Shown here: positions 26,628-37,446 of the stretch, in pieces | Layout: each line of letters starts with the position of its first letter | Numbering within the stretch: the stretch's first letter is position 1 | Source: Vibrio ruber DSM 16370 | GTDB lineage: Bacteria; Pseudomonadota; Gammaproteobacteria; Enterobacterales; Vibrionaceae | NCBI RefSeq assembly: GCF_900163965.1 | Contig: NZ_FULE01000002.1 | Location: 1-64,000 of the forward strand | DNA length: 64,000 bases | Direction of reading: 5' to 3' | The notes under the pieces: model-generated | What the model was told of the DNA's origin: nothing | What the model saw: only the letters and a program-made list of their open reading frames with translations | The model's database searches: none | Translations under genes and position numbers: made by a program

Positions 26628-27494
26628 TTAATTACTGAAAACCACGGTTCGGTTACCACTGAGAAACACCCGCCGCTCGACATGATAACGAACAGCGTTA
26701 AATAGCGTAATCCGCTCAATATCCTGCCCCTTCGAGACCAAATCCTCAGGGTAATGCGCATGATCCACCGGCTGAATGCCCTGCGTAATAATCGGACCTT
26801 CATCCAGATCGTTATTGACATAATGTGCGGTCGCCCCGACCATCTTTACACCTTTTTCCCAAGCCTGATGATAAGGACGGGCACCTTTGAATCCGGGCAG
26901 CAGCGAGTGATGGATATTAATCGCCCGACCGTCTAAAGCTGCACACATTTCAGGTGACAGCACTTGCATATAGCGGGCTAATACCACTAAATCAACCTGA
27001 TACTGTTCAACCAGTTGTAAAATCTGTTCTTCCTGCTCCCGTTTGGTTTCGGGAGTGATCGGCAGGTGGTAATAGGGAATATCATGCCATTTCGCCAGCG
27101 ACTCTAAATCGGGATGATTGGAAATAATCACCGGTACTTCGATATTGAGCTGACCGGTCCGGTAGCGAAACAATAAATCATTCAGGCAATGGTCAAATTT
27201 CGAAACCAGTATCGCCACCCGGTCTTTCTTATTCGCCGGATAAAGTTGCCAAGTCATCTCAAACGGCTCGGCTCTTGCTGCAAAGTGTTGATTAAACTGC
27301 TCAGGAGAGAAATGCTCATCTTCCGGCGTAAACTCGATCCGCAAAAAGAACTGATTAAGCACCCGATCATCAAATGAATGGATCTCATTGATATAATTTG
27401 CCGATTCCGCCATAAAACGGGTGACGACATCAACCGTACCTAAACGGCTGGGACAGCTTGCTGTTACAATCCAAGTATCAGAAGAAGGACTCAT
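26628..27494 (-). CDS. purU: formyltetrahydrofolate deformylase
   Basis: 288 aa. An N-terminal ACT domain (IVTASCPSRLGTVDVVTRFM) precedes a formyl-transferase domain with AINIHHSLLPGFKGARPY and TAHYVNNDLDEGPIITQ. PurU releases formate from 10-formyl-THF. Next to the sarcosine oxidase genes it most likely drains one-carbon units from sarcosine oxidation and regenerates free THF. It follows soxG with a terminator-like hairpin between them. Confidence 0.93.
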   Translation of the reverse strand: MSPSSDTWIVTASCPSRLGTVDVVTRFMAESANYINEIHSFDDRVLNQFFLRIEFTPEDEHFSPEQFNQHFAARAEPFEMTWQLYPANKKDRVAILVSKFDHCLNDLLFRYRTGQLNIEVPVIISNHPDLESLAKWHDIPYYHLPITPETKREQEEQILQLVEQYQVDLVVLARYMQVLSPEMCAALDGRAINIHHSLLPGFKGARPYHQAWEKGVKMVGATAHYVNNDLDEGPIITQGIQPVDHAHYPEDLVSKGQDIERITLFNAVRYHVERRVFLSGNRTVVFSN

Positions 27495-27507
27495 TCGTTA
27501 CTCCAGT

Positions 27508-27533
27508 AAAAATTGCCGGGTCACAACCCGGCA
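27508..27533 (-). terminator. hairpin terminator or attenuator between soxG and purU
   Basis: On the minus strand TGCCGGGT, loop TGTG, ACCCGGCA is followed by ATTTTTA, a standard intrinsic terminator. It lies 13 bp after soxG and about 14 bp before the purU start, so purU expression probably depends on partial read-through. Confidence 0.75.
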
Positions 27534-27546
27534 GAATCTTTATATC

Positions 27547-28212
27547 TTATTTTTCAATGGCTAAACCGTATTCTTTACCGGCATCCGAGAACCACCGCCA
27601 GATATAGTCGGCAAAACTGCGACGTACAATAATCTGCCAGCGCTGCTCGTCAGCCCGCCTGAATATGGCTGAACTCTTCGCCAATACGGAGCCCGCAATC
27701 TTACCGACCGGAAACTCCTTCGGATGCACATCGAGCGTGGTGCTTTTCTTCAGCAGACTGACCGCCTGAGGGCCACTTAACTCAATAACCGTCTGACCGC
27801 CACTCTGATTGACAATTGAAAAATGACCGGAGAGATATTCACGCAGTGCAACTTCCACATCGTAAGCCTGTTCACCGGGAACCAGAATCAACCATTCATC
27901 AGGGCTCATCCAACAAATCGCTTTATCATCTTTTTCAGCGGATGTCAGAGGCAATGTTGGCAATGGGAGCCCCAGTACCTTCGCAACTGCATCAATCACA
28001 CCTTGATCATGACTGTCACCTCTGAGTGTGAGATGCCCCAGCAGGGCAATCTCTTTCATCGTGACACCTGCGACCTCAGAATTCGAGACAACAGTAGCCT
28101 TTTTACTCATGTGCAGTGGTGTTTGAGCCGGCACCGACGCATATTGATCCATCACTGCGACAAGGTCAGACCCGGACGCTTGTTGTTTTTCAGGGCTTAA
28201 TACATCAGACAT
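27547..28212 (-). CDS. soxG: sarcosine oxidase, gamma subunit
   Basis: 221 aa from the ATG ending at 28212, which overlaps the soxA stop by 8 bp (ATGTCTGA) behind an AAGGAG. SoxG is a structural subunit of heterotetrameric sarcosine oxidase. The region around VNQSGGQTVIELSGPQAVSLLKK and KSSAIFRRADEQRWQIIVRRSF (each in outline) resembles the GcvT-like fold of the family. Position in soxBDAG is decisive. Confidence 0.87.
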   Translation of the reverse strand: MSDVLSPEKQQASGSDLVAVMDQYASVPAQTPLHMSKKATVVSNSEVAGVTMKEIALLGHLTLRGDSHDQGVIDAVAKVLGLPLPTLPLTSAEKDDKAICWMSPDEWLILVPGEQAYDVEVALREYLSGHFSIVNQSGGQTVIELSGPQAVSLLKKSTTLDVHPKEFPVGKIAGSVLAKSSAIFRRADEQRWQIIVRRSFADYIWRWFSDAGKEYGLAIEK

Positions 28213-31200
28213 TCTGCCGTTCTCCTTTTGGATCAAAAAATACCGCGCTACAAATTTCAGCTTCAACCACCCGTCCGTCAACCAATGGGTAATAGACTTT
28301 CTCTCCCATCCGCTCCAGACCGTTTTTCACAAATCCCATCGCAATACTGCGATTCAGATTTGCACTCCAGTAACTTGACGTCACATGACCGAGCATTTCC
28401 ATCGGTACCGGCTGATTCGGGTCGTTGACCGCCTGTGCCCCTTCGGGTAACACGACTTGCGGATCGACGGTTTTCAGCCCGACCAGTTGTTTGCGTCCTT
28501 CACGGGCGTTACTTTCCAGTGCCATACCGCGCTTACCGATAAAGCTGAACGGTTTATTGTTACCGACACACCACCCCATATTCAGGTCATACGGTGTGAC
28601 AGAGCCATCCGTATCCTGTCCGGCGATAATGAAGCCTTTTTCAGCACGCAGAATATGCATGGTTTCTGTACCGTAAGGCGTCAGATTGTATTTTTCACCA
28701 TGCTCGAATAGTTTGTCCCAGACATATTGGGCATAGTTCGCCTGCACATTAATCTCAAATGACAGCTCTCCGGTAAATGAGATCCGGAAGATGCGGGCAG
28801 GGACACCTGCAACATGTGCCTGTTTCCAGTCCATAAACTTAAAGTTATCGTTGCTCAGATCAATGTCAGTCAGCTCGGCCAGTAATTTACGGCTGTTTGG
28901 TCCGCCAACCGTCATCGTCGCCCAGTGATCGGTCACACTGGTGAAATAAACTTCCAGCTCCGGCCATTCGGTCTGATGATAGAATTCCAGCCACTCAAGC
29001 ACGCGTGCTGCGCCGCCGGAAGTAGTCGTCATCAGGAAGTGATTCTCACCGAGACAAGAAGTCACCCCATCATCAAACACCATGCCGTCTTCACCACACA
29101 TCAGGCCATAGCGACATTTACCGACAGCCAGTTTCGCCCAAGCATTGGTATAAACGCGACCGATAAATTCACGGGCATCTTTGCCCTGAATATCGATTTT
29201 ACCCAGCGTGGATGCATCGAGAACCCCGACACTTTCGCGGACGGCTTTACATTCACGATTCAACGCTTCCTGCATGGTTTCGTTACCCCGCGGGTAATAC
29301 CAAGGCCGTTTCCACTGACCGACATCTTCAAATTTTGCACCGTGAGCAACATGCCACTCATACATTGCGGTATAACGCATCGGGTCAAACAGGTCATTAC
29401 AGTGACGACCGCTAATGGCACCAAAGGTAATCGGTGTATAATTGGGTCTGAAAATTGTCGTCCCGGTATCAGGGATTGTCTGCCCCAGTTTCTTGGCAGC
29501 AATCGCCATCCCATTGATATTACCCAATTTCCCTTGATCGGTACCAAAGCCCATTGCGGTATAGCGCTTGACGTGTTCAATGGATTCGAAACCTTCCAGC
29601 GTTGCCAGCTCAATGCCGGCAGCCGTGACATCATTCTGATAGTCAACAAACTGTTTTGGCGCCCGAGAAGTGGGTTTGGTATGGGGCACATGGAACAGTG
29701 CCATCGCCGGGCCTTCTTTAACTGTCGCCACTTGTGGAACAGTGACTTTTTCTGCACTAAAGCCGAGTAGTTCGGTGACTTTATGGCCGATAGCCACCCC
29801 TTGCTTGAGCACTTCGTCCAGATTGAACAGGCCATTGATCGAACCTGCCGTTAACTGACGTTGTACCGTTCTGCCGGGAATAAAACCGATCACGCTGTCA
29901 TCCCAAATCGGACGACTGCCGGTGTGACAAGATAAATGAACCACCGGGCTCCAGCCACCGGAGCTGGCAATCGTGTCACAGCCAAGGGTGCGGACATTAC
30001 CGGTTACTTTGTCCCCCTCACTATCGATACTTGCGACAACGGCACCGGAGACACGTTTCTTACCTTCGACATCAATCACCGCACTGCCGGACATCACCGG
30101 AATGCCAAGTGCCTTGGCTTTATCAATCAGTTCGCCTTGCGGCTTTGCCCGTGTATCAACGATCGCAACGACTTCACGACCAGCGTTCAACCAATCGATC
30201 GCCGTCTGATAAGCCCCGTCATTAGTAGTCATCAGTACCAGTTTTTCTCCCGGTACCACACAATAACGATTGATGTAAGTTGATACCGCTGATGCAAGCA
30301 TACAGCCGGGAACATCATTGTTACCGTAAACCAGCGGCCGCTCATGGGCACCGGTCGCCAGCACGACCCAGCGGGCACGAACCCGGTGCAAACGCTGACG
30401 AACCTGATTCGGTCCGGCCCGATCAGCCAGATGGTCGGTTTTCCGTTCGTGAATCGTCAGAAAATTATGGTCGTGATAACCATTGACGGTTGCACGTTTC
30501 AGCAACATCACATCCGGATAGCTTTCCAGCTCATCAACCACATTCCGCACCCATTCAAGGGCTGGTTTACCATCAATAATATCTTGCGTGCTGAGCAGAC
30601 TGCCACCGAACTCATTCTGTTCATCGGCAATAATGACTCTGGCACCGGCACGCGCAGCACTCAGTGCAGCCGTTAGTCCGGCAGGGCCGGCACCGACAAC
30701 CATCAGATCACAGTGTTGATTCATGTGATCGTAGGTATCCGGGTCATTTTCCAGCGGAGAACGGCCAAGCCCGGCAGCTTTACGAATATATTTTTCGTAA
30801 GTCGGCCACATCGAGGCCGGAGACATAAATGTTTTGTAATAAAATCCCGGCGGCATCATCTTACCGCTGAATTTACCGAAGACCCCCATGAGATCTTTTT
30901 CAACATTCGGCCAGCCATTGGTTGATGCACAGACCAAACCATCGAACAACTCTTGTTGTGTTGCCCGGACATTCGGCACCTGAGTCGCTTCAGTCGCTCC
31001 CAGCTGTAAAATTGCATTCGGCTCTTCCGCCCCGGCGGCTACAATCCCGCGCGGACGACTATATTTAAAACTACGACCAACGATATCAATGCCGTTGGCT
31101 AATAATGCTGATGCAACCGTATCCCCTTTGAACCCTTGGTAACGATGACCGTTATATGTGAAATTCAGCGGTTTTGAATGATCAATACGGCCACCTGACG

Positions 31201-31222
31201 ACAAGCGATTTTTCTGCTTCAT
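28205..31222 (-). CDS. soxA: sarcosine oxidase, alpha subunit
   Basis: 1005 aa, the usual length. The N-terminal ferredoxin-like segment (FTYNGHRYQGFKGDTVASAL) is followed by an NAD/FAD-binding region (LMVVGAGPAGLTAALSAARAG; LATGAHERPLVYGNNDVPG). A C-terminal aminomethyltransferase-like THF-binding half (VGVLDASTLGKIDIQGKDA; LRAEKGFIIAGQDTDG) completes it. With SoxB/D/G it oxidises sarcosine to glycine, giving 5,10-methylene-THF and H2O2. It lies 11 bp after soxD. Confidence 0.95.
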   Translation of the reverse strand: MKQKNRLSSGGRIDHSKPLNFTYNGHRYQGFKGDTVASALLANGIDIVGRSFKYSRPRGIVAAGAEEPNAILQLGATEATQVPNVRATQQELFDGLVCASTNGWPNVEKDLMGVFGKFSGKMMPPGFYYKTFMSPASMWPTYEKYIRKAAGLGRSPLENDPDTYDHMNQHCDLMVVGAGPAGLTAALSAARAGARVIIADEQNEFGGSLLSTQDIIDGKPALEWVRNVVDELESYPDVMLLKRATVNGYHDHNFLTIHERKTDHLADRAGPNQVRQRLHRVRARWVVLATGAHERPLVYGNNDVPGCMLASAVSTYINRYCVVPGEKLVLMTTNDGAYQTAIDWLNAGREVVAIVDTRAKPQGELIDKAKALGIPVMSGSAVIDVEGKKRVSGAVVASIDSEGDKVTGNVRTLGCDTIASSGGWSPVVHLSCHTGSRPIWDDSVIGFIPGRTVQRQLTAGSINGLFNLDEVLKQGVAIGHKVTELLGFSAEKVTVPQVATVKEGPAMALFHVPHTKPTSRAPKQFVDYQNDVTAAGIELATLEGFESIEHVKRYTAMGFGTDQGKLGNINGMAIAAKKLGQTIPDTGTTIFRPNYTPITFGAISGRHCNDLFDPMRYTAMYEWHVAHGAKFEDVGQWKRPWYYPRGNETMQEALNRECKAVRESVGVLDASTLGKIDIQGKDAREFIGRVYTNAWAKLAVGKCRYGLMCGEDGMVFDDGVTSCLGENHFLMTTTSGGAARVLEWLEFYHQTEWPELEVYFTSVTDHWATMTVGGPNSRKLLAELTDIDLSNDNFKFMDWKQAHVAGVPARIFRISFTGELSFEINVQANYAQYVWDKLFEHGEKYNLTPYGTETMHILRAEKGFIIAGQDTDGSVTPYDLNMGWCVGNNKPFSFIGKRGMALESNAREGRKQLVGLKTVDPQVVLPEGAQAVNDPNQPVPMEMLGHVTSSYWSANLNRSIAMGFVKNGLERMGEKVYYPLVDGRVVEAEICSAVFFDPKGERQNV

Positions 31223-31233
31223 AGTTCCGCTCC

Positions 31234-31524
31234 TTAGCCCTGTTTCGCTATGCTTTCAGGTTGTTCACCGATTTTATAAACCTGCTTGATTTCGTAAGTC
31301 ACTGTATCTCGGGACACATTGAAGAATTTTCTGCACCCAAACGCGTGATACCAGATCTCATGATGTAACCCACGGGGATTGCTCCGAAAATGGAGAAATT
31401 CTCCCCACTCTTTATCGCTACACTGTTCAGGGTCAAGCGGGCGAGAAATATGTGCCTGACCTTTCACATGAAACTCTTCTTCTTCCCGCACTTCATGACA
31501 GTGCGGGCAATAGATGTGAAACAT
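31234..31524 (-). CDS. soxD: sarcosine oxidase, delta subunit
   Basis: 96 aa zinc-binding small subunit. Cys/His ligands are visible at the N-terminus (YCPHCHEVREEEEFHVKG) and in WYHAFGCRKFFNV. It is the standard size and lies between soxB and soxA. Confidence 0.93.
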   Translation of the reverse strand: MFHIYCPHCHEVREEEEFHVKGQAHISRPLDPEQCSDKEWGEFLHFRSNPRGLHHEIWYHAFGCRKFFNVSRDTVTYEIKQVYKIGEQPESIAKQG

Positions 31525-31540
31525 AGATGCTCTCCTTCGC

Positions 31541-32794
31541 TTAGTGTGCTACGCCCGCTGCGCCATGCTCATCCACCAATGCACCATCATGAAAACGGAA
31601 CATCGAAAATGGTTTTGCCAACGCATGTGCTTCACCTTTTGCCAGTGTGGCAGCAAAAACATGTCCTGATCCGGGAGTCGCCTTGAAGCCTCCCGTTCCC
31701 CAACCACAGTTGAAGAACAGATTCTCAACCGGCGTATCTGAGATAATCGGACAGGCATCATGGGTTGTATCCACGATACCGCCCCACTGACGGTTCATGC
31801 GGACACGACTAAAGATTGGGAAGAGCTCAACTATCGCCTGTAGCGTATGCTCAATCGTATGATATGACCCACGCTGGCCGTAACCGTTATAGCCATCAAT
31901 CCCGGCACCGATAACTAAGTCACCTTTATCAGACTGACTGACATAACCATGCACGTGGTTCGACATCACCACGGTATCCAGAATCGGTTTAATCGGCTCA
32001 GACACCAGTGCTTGTAACGGGTGAGATTCAAGCGGCATTTCAAAACCAGCCATTTTGGCCATCACCCCCGAGTTGCCTGCGGTTACACAACCGACTCGGT
32101 TTGCTTTGATAATTCCGTGACGGTTGGTTTTCACCCCGACAATCGCACCATCTTCAATGACCATATCGGTCACTTCACATTGCTGAATCAAATCAACACC
32201 GTAACTATCTGCGCCGCGGGCATAACCCCATGCCACAGCGTCGTGACGGGCAACCCCACCGCGTGGCTGCCACGAAGCCCCCATCACCGGATAACGGCGG
32301 TTCTGTGAACAGTCCATATGCGGTACGATTTCTTGTACCTGCTTGGCATCCAAAACTTCACCATCGATACCATTGAGACGGTTCGCATTGACCCGCCGCT
32401 CGATATCGCGCATATCCTGTAGGGTATGACCGAGATTCAACACACCACGCTGCGAAAACATGACGTTATAGTTCAAATCCTGAGACAGACCTTCCCAGAG
32501 TTTCATCGCATGTTCATAAAGATGAGCCGCTTCATCCCACAAGTAATTTGACCGGACGATGGTGGTGTTGCGAGCTGTGTTTCCGCCGCCCAGATAGCCT
32601 TTTTCAATCACGGCAACATTGGTAATGCCATGCTCTTTCGCCAAATAATAAGCCGTTGCCAAACCGTGACCGCCGCCCCCGATGATAATGACATCATATT
32701 TCTTCTTGGGTTTTGGATTACGCCAGACACGTTGCCAGTTTTCGTGATAGGCGAAACTGTGCTTCAACAGCCCAAATCCAGAATAACGCTCCAT
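31541..32794 (-). CDS. soxB: sarcosine oxidase, beta subunit
   Basis: 417 aa flavoprotein with an N-terminal dinucleotide-binding motif ([20 protein letters not shown]). [17 protein letters not shown] contains the His expected to hold FMN covalently, and a C-terminal [19 protein letters not shown] segment ([19 protein letters not shown]) follows. It carries the sarcosine-oxidising site of the heterotetramer. It lies 31 bp after glyA. Confidence 0.95.
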   Translation of the reverse strand: MERYSGFGLLKHSFAYHENWQRVWRNPKPKKKYDVIIIGGGGHGLATAYYLAKEHGITNVAVIEKGYLGGGNTARNTTIVRSNYLWDEAAHLYEHAMKLWEGLSQDLNYNVMFSQRGVLNLGHTLQDMRDIERRVNANRLNGIDGEVLDAKQVQEIVPHMDCSQNRRYPVMGASWQPRGGVARHDAVAWGYARGADSYGVDLIQQCEVTDMVIEDGAIVGVKTNRHGIIKANRVGCVTAGNSGVMAKMAGFEMPLESHPLQALVSEPIKPILDTVVMSNHVHGYVSQSDKGDLVIGAGIDGYNGYGQRGSYHTIEHTLQAIVELFPIFSRVRMNRQWGGIVDTTHDACPIISDTPVENLFFNCGWGTGGFKATPGSGHVFAATLAKGEAHALAKPFSMFRFHDGALVDEHGAAGVAH

Positions 32795-32825
32795 AAATAC
32801 TACTCCCAGACAATCCTTAGCAGAC

Positions 32826-34091
32826 TCAGCGATACACAGGGAATTCAGCGCAAAGCGCGATTACCTGTGACTTAACTTGTTCGATGGTGCTCTCCAGCTT
32901 TGCTTCATCATCAAGGACATCGAGAATGTCAGCAATCCAGCCGGCCAACAGCGTACATTCTTTCTCTTTAAATCCTCGGGTGGTGACGACAGGAGAGCCG
33001 ATACGCAACCCTGACGTCACAAACGGTGACTGCGGGTCATTAGGAACAGCATTCTTGTTGACGGTAATATTAGCTTTGCCCAGTGCAGCATCGGCTGCTT
33101 TACCGGTTAAACCCTGCTTGATTAAGCTGAGCAAGAACAGATGGTTATCGGTGCCGTCAGAGACGATGTCGAATCCACGGCTGCTCAATACTTCAGCCAT
33201 CACCTGCGCATTAAGAATGACTTGTTGCTGATAATCTCGGAACTCTGGCTGGAGAGCTTCCTGAAAAGCAACGGCTTTCGCCGCAATCACATGCATCAAC
33301 GGACCGCCCTGACCACCGGGGAAAACCGCTGAGTTGAGTTTCTTTTCCAGTTCAGGATTACTTTGTGCCAGAATCAGCCCCCCACGCGGACCACGCAGGG
33401 TTTTGTGGGTTGTGGTGGTGACAACGTCAGCCCAAGGGACAGGGTTAGGATAGAGTTTTGCTGCAACCAGACCGGCAACATGAGCCATATCGACAAACAG
33501 ATATGCATCGACCATATCAGCAATTTCACGAAAACGTGCCCAGTCAACTTTTCTTGAATAAGCCGAGAAACCGGCCACAATCATTTTCGGATGATGCTCT
33601 TTGGCTAAACGCTCAACCTGATCATAATCGATTTCACCGGTTTCAGGGTTGAGGCCATACTGTACCGCATTGTAGATTTTTCCGGAGAAGCTGACTTTGG
33701 CGCCATGCGTTAAGTGTCCGCCATGATCAAGACTCATTCCCAGAATCGTATCGCCCGGATTACACAATGCCATATAAACCGCAGCATTCGCCTGAGAACC
33801 CGAGTGTGGTTGCACGTTAGCGTAATCAGCACAAAAAAGACGGCAGGCACGCTCGATGGCCAGGCTTTCCACCTGATCGACATACTCACAGCCACCATAA
33901 TAACGTTTTGCCGGATAGCCCTCGGCATACTTGTTTGTCAGAACAGAGCCCTGCGCTTCCATGACACGCGGACTAGTATAGTTTTCTGATGCAATCAGCT
34001 CGATGTGTTCTTCCTGTCGCTTTGCTTCAAGCTGCATTGCCGCCCATACCGCATCATCGAAACCGGCTATCGAATCATTCTTTGTAAACAT
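32826..34091 (-). CDS. glyA: serine hydroxymethyltransferase of the betaine operon
   Basis: 421 aa PLP enzyme. The PLP lysine lies in [18 protein letters not shown]; also visible are [13 protein letters not shown] and the N-terminal [20 protein letters not shown]. It condenses glycine with 5,10-methylene-THF, both products of sarcosine oxidation, to give serine. First gene of glyA-soxBDAG, so probably a pathway-specific copy; the housekeeping glyA would lie elsewhere. Confidence 0.95.
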   Translation of the reverse strand: MFTKNDSIAGFDDAVWAAMQLEAKRQEEHIELIASENYTSPRVMEAQGSVLTNKYAEGYPAKRYYGGCEYVDQVESLAIERACRLFCADYANVQPHSGSQANAAVYMALCNPGDTILGMSLDHGGHLTHGAKVSFSGKIYNAVQYGLNPETGEIDYDQVERLAKEHHPKMIVAGFSAYSRKVDWARFREIADMVDAYLFVDMAHVAGLVAAKLYPNPVPWADVVTTTTHKTLRGPRGGLILAQSNPELEKKLNSAVFPGGQGGPLMHVIAAKAVAFQEALQPEFRDYQQQVILNAQVMAEVLSSRGFDIVSDGTDNHLFLLSLIKQGLTGKAADAALGKANITVNKNAVPNDPQSPFVTSGLRIGSPVVTTRGFKEKECTLLAGWIADILDVLDDEAKLESTIEQVKSQVIALCAEFPVYR

Positions 34092-34506
34092 TTATTTTTC
34101 TCCATGCTGACCTTTTATTCAGGGCATATCGTCCTTACCCGCTGATGTTATCGGCTGACCTCTATGTCGATATGTTTCGAAACGCCTCACCGATGTCGAT
34201 TTGCGACATAGTGGTGAATAAAAAAATGAGGATGAAAACGATGGCTCAGGCATTGTCAGTCTGTCGCTTCCCCGTTTTAATTGAACAAAGTTCAATCATT
34301 ACGGTGCAAGATGTCTTAAAAATGTCGTCAGTAGATACACTTCTCCGGCTTTCTTCACGCTAAACCATTCAAGAGTCATTGATTTTAGTGTATTGTTAAG
34401 CTCTATTGATGCTGGGGAAAGATGACTGTCAGAGACCGCCCCCAACACTTTCGGCATAATTTTTTGATTTGTAATAATTAATTGACTAAAGGATACCAAC
34501 ACTACT
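34092..34506. other. divergent control region of glyA-sox and asnS
   Basis: No gene is supported. It contains the dyad described at 34162-34211, which should serve the glyA promoter, and an AT-rich asnS promoter region before 34507. Confidence 0.5.
34162..34211. promoter_or_regulatory. candidate operator upstream of the glyA-sox operon
   Basis: CTATGTCG (34162-34169) and CGACATAG (34204-34211) are inverted. ATGTCG (34193-34198) and CGACAT (34204-34209) form a tighter dyad with a 5-bp spacer, and ATGTCGAT is directly repeated at 34164 and 34193. It lies 70-120 bp before glyA, a sensible place for an AraC-type activator such as GbdR. The assignment is inference. Confidence 0.5.
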
Positions 34507-35907
34507 ATGACGTACGCGCCTGTTGTTGACGTATTAAGCGGCAAGCTCGCGGTTGACAGTGAAGTCACTGTCCGCGGCTGGATCCGTACACGTCGTGATT
34601 CCAAAGCCGGAATTTCGTTTCTTGCCATTTATGACGGTTCTTGTTTCGACCCGATTCAGGCCGTGGTCCCGAATAATCTCAATAATTACAATGAAGAAGT
34701 GTTAAAGCTGACAACCGGTTGTTCTGTCGAAGTCACCGGCACAATCGTCGCGTCTCCGGCACAAGGTCAGGACTTTGAGCTGGCAGCAACAGCGGTCAAG
34801 GTTGTCGGATGGGTCGAAGATGCAGACACTTATCCGATGGCAAAAACTCGTCACTCAATCGAGTACCTGCGTGAAGTCGCACACCTGCGTCCGCGTACGA
34901 ATGTAATTGGTGCCGTTGCCCGGGTGCGTAACTGCCTTTCTCAGGCAATTCACCGTTTTTATCATGAACAGGGATTTTTCTGGGTTTCGACGCCGCTGAT
35001 CACCGCTGCTGACTGTGAAGGTGCCGGTGAAATGTTCCGCGTTTCCACGCTGGATCTGACCAACCTGCCGCTGACAGAGCAAGGCAACGTGGACTTTAAC
35101 GAAGATTTCTTCGGCAAAGAGACATTTTTGACCGTTTCAGGTCAGCTAAACGGTGAAACCTACGCTTGTGCCCTGAGCAAAATTTACACGTTCGGTCCGA
35201 CATTCCGGGCAGAAAACTCCAATACCAGCCGCCACTTAGCAGAATTTTGGATGGTGGAACCAGAAGTTGCATTTGCCGAACTGGACGACATCGCCAAACT
35301 TGCTGAAGATATGCTCAAGTACGTTTTTAAAGCCGTACTTGAAGAGCGTCGTGATGATCTGGAATTCTTTGCTCAAAGAATCGATAAAGATGTGATTAAC
35401 CGCCTGGAAAACTTTGTCGAGTCAGATTTCGCACAAGTTGATTACACCGATGCGATTCAAATCCTGCTCGATTCCGGTAAAGAATTTGAGTTCCCGGTTG
35501 AATGGGGTATCGACATGTCTTCAGAACATGAGCGCTACCTCGCTGAAGAGCACTTTAAAGCACCGGTTGTGGTGAAAAACTATCCGAAAGATATCAAAGC
35601 ATTTTATATGCGGATGAATGATGACGGTAAAACCGTTGCTGCAATGGATGTGCTCGCTCCGGGAATCGGTGAAATTATCGGAGGCTCTCAGCGTGAAGAA
35701 CGTTTGAACATCCTTGATCAACGGATGCTTGATATGGGAATCGAACCGGAAAGTATGAACTGGTATCGTGACTTACGCCGTTACGGCACCGTTCCTCATT
35801 CAGGATTCGGTCTCGGCTTCGAACGGTTGGTCTCTTATGTCACAGGTATGGGGAACATCCGCGATGTGATTCCATTCCCGAGAACACCGCGTTCAGCAAA
35901 CTTCTAA
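34507..35907 (+). CDS. asnS: asparaginyl-tRNA synthetase
   Basis: 466 aa class II aminoacyl-tRNA synthetase. The N-terminal OB-fold anticodon domain has [20 protein letters not shown]. Catalytic motif 2 ([26 protein letters not shown], in outline) and motif 3 ([15 protein letters not shown]) are present. It charges tRNA-Asn. Followed by its own terminator and then aspC. Confidence 0.97.
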   Translation: MTYAPVVDVLSGKLAVDSEVTVRGWIRTRRDSKAGISFLAIYDGSCFDPIQAVVPNNLNNYNEEVLKLTTGCSVEVTGTIVASPAQGQDFELAATAVKVVGWVEDADTYPMAKTRHSIEYLREVAHLRPRTNVIGAVARVRNCLSQAIHRFYHEQGFFWVSTPLITAADCEGAGEMFRVSTLDLTNLPLTEQGNVDFNEDFFGKETFLTVSGQLNGETYACALSKIYTFGPTFRAENSNTSRHLAEFWMVEPEVAFAELDDIAKLAEDMLKYVFKAVLEERRDDLEFFAQRIDKDVINRLENFVESDFAQVDYTDAIQILLDSGKEFEFPVEWGIDMSSEHERYLAEEHFKAPVVVKNYPKDIKAFYMRMNDDGKTVAAMDVLAPGIGEIIGGSQREERLNILDQRMLDMGIEPESMNWYRDLRRYGTVPHSGFGLGFERLVSYVTGMGNIRDVIPFPRTPRSANF

Positions 35908-35930
35908 GCCAGATCCCCTTGATCACTCTC

Positions 35931-35962
35931 AATGCCATCGTTTCCGGTGGCATTTTTATTTT
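35931..35962 (+). terminator. terminator after asnS
   Basis: AATGCCATCG (35931-35940) pairs with CGGTGGCATT (35945-35954), with one G-U pair, and a T-rich tail follows. Confidence 0.88.
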
Positions 35963-36172
35963 TCCCCGGTTTTACTTGCCTACTGATTTCCAGAGGCTGT
36001 TGACACAAAACCGTTCACCCTGTCAGGAAAACAGGATCAGAAATTATTTACTTTTTTCATCGTGTGACGGTTGTAACAAGATAGCCATAGAGGTATAAAT
36101 AATTGCATCACGATGTCACGAAACTGGCATAAAAACTCACCATTTCCTTTCAATTTTACACGGATGAAAAAC

Positions 36173-37363
36173 ATGTTTGAAAAAGTTGTCGCAGCACCGG
36201 CTGATCCCATTCTCGGACTCACTGAAGAGTTCAAAAGCGATCCCCGTTCAGAGAAGATTAATCTCGGGGTTGGGATCTATAAAGATGAATCCGGTCAGAC
36301 ACCGATCCTCGCGACAGTAAAAAAAGCGGAAGCCATACTGCTCGAATCAGAAAAAACAAAATCTTATCTCACCATTGAAGGAATGGCTGATTATGCACTG
36401 GCGGTACAGAAGCTTCTGTTTGGCTCAGACGCAGAAATCGTCACCAGTCAACGAGCGAAAACATCTCAGGCGCCGGGCGGAACCGGTGCGCTGCGTGTCG
36501 CCGGTGAATTCATCAAACGTCATTTGAGCAGCACGAAAATCTGGATCAGTAATCCAACCTGGGCTAACCATAACGGCGTTTTTAAGGCTGCCGGCCTCGA
36601 AGTCGCACAATACAGCTATTATAACGCGGCAACCAAAGATAAAGATTTTGCTGCAATGGTTGCCGACCTGCAAGGTGCCAGTGCCGGTGATATCGTTTTA
36701 TTACACGGTTGCTGCCATAACCCGACTGGGATTGACCCGACCCTTGAAGAGTGGGAAACGCTGGCAAAACTTGTGGCAGAGAAAGGATTGATTCCTCTGT
36801 TTGATTTTGCTTATCAAGGCTTTGCTAAAGGGGTTGAAGAAGATGCTGCGGGTCTGCGGATCTTTGCCCGTTATAATCAAGAGTTACTCGTTGCCAGCTC
36901 GTTTTCGAAAAATTTCGGCCTGTATAGCGAACGTGTCGGTGCATTCACGCTTGTAGCTGAATCCAAAGAGATTGCGACGACAGCATTTTCCCAAGTGAAA
37001 AGCATTATTCGTTCAATCTATTCCAATCCCCCTGCTCACGGCGCTGCTGTTGTCACAACAATTCTGAATCATCCTGAGCTTCATGCTGAGTGGATTCAAG
37101 AAGTGGCAGAAATGCGTGATCGCATTCAAGAAATGCGTGATCTGTTCGTTGTAACCTTAAAAGAGCAAGGTGTTGAGCAAGACTTTAGCTTCATTGCGCG
37201 TCAAAACGGCATGTTCTCATTCTCGGGTCTCAGCCCTGAGCAAGTCGCACAGCTAAAAAATGAGTTTGGGATTTATATTGTCGGATCAGGAAGAATTAGT
37301 GTTGCCGGTATGACAAAAGACAACATGTTGCCATTGTGTAAGGCTATCGCTGCAGTCATTTAA
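36173..37363 (+). CDS. aspC: aspartate/aromatic aminotransferase
   Basis: 396 aa from the ATG at 36173, where similarity to E. coli AspC begins ([16 protein letters not shown]); an upstream in-frame ATG at 36113 would add 20 unlikely residues. Class I PLP aminotransferase motifs are [35 protein letters not shown], the PLP lysine in [15 protein letters not shown], and RISVAGM. It interconverts aspartate and oxaloacetate and may also act on aromatic amino acids. Monocistronic. Confidence 0.93.
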   Translation: MFEKVVAAPADPILGLTEEFKSDPRSEKINLGVGIYKDESGQTPILATVKKAEAILLESEKTKSYLTIEGMADYALAVQKLLFGSDAEIVTSQRAKTSQAPGGTGALRVAGEFIKRHLSSTKIWISNPTWANHNGVFKAAGLEVAQYSYYNAATKDKDFAAMVADLQGASAGDIVLLHGCCHNPTGIDPTLEEWETLAKLVAEKGLIPLFDFAYQGFAKGVEEDAAGLRIFARYNQELLVASSFSKNFGLYSERVGAFTLVAESKEIATTAFSQVKSIIRSIYSNPPAHGAAVVTTILNHPELHAEWIQEVAEMRDRIQEMRDLFVVTLKEQGVEQDFSFIARQNGMFSFSGLSPEQVAQLKNEFGIYIVGSGRISVAGMTKDNMLPLCKAIAAVI

Positions 37364-37397
37364 TTCGTTGCGGTGATATCATAAAGTGTTGGCGATA

Positions 37398-37426
37398 AAA
37401 ACATCCCGGAATCTCCGGGATGTTTT
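37398..37426. terminator. bidirectional terminator between aspC and a VOC gene
   Basis: AAAACATCCCGGA, loop ATC, TCCGGGATGTTTT; a perfect stem with A- and T-runs for both convergent genes. Confidence 0.92.
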
Positions 37427-37446
37427 GTATCAACTGACCGATATCA

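Noticed and set aside
28925..29770. 281-codon open frame antisense to soxA
   Set aside because: Shadow of soxA in its reverse frame, without family features.
34145..34363. 72-codon open frame upstream of asnS
   Set aside because: It overlaps the palindromic control region and has no protein character.
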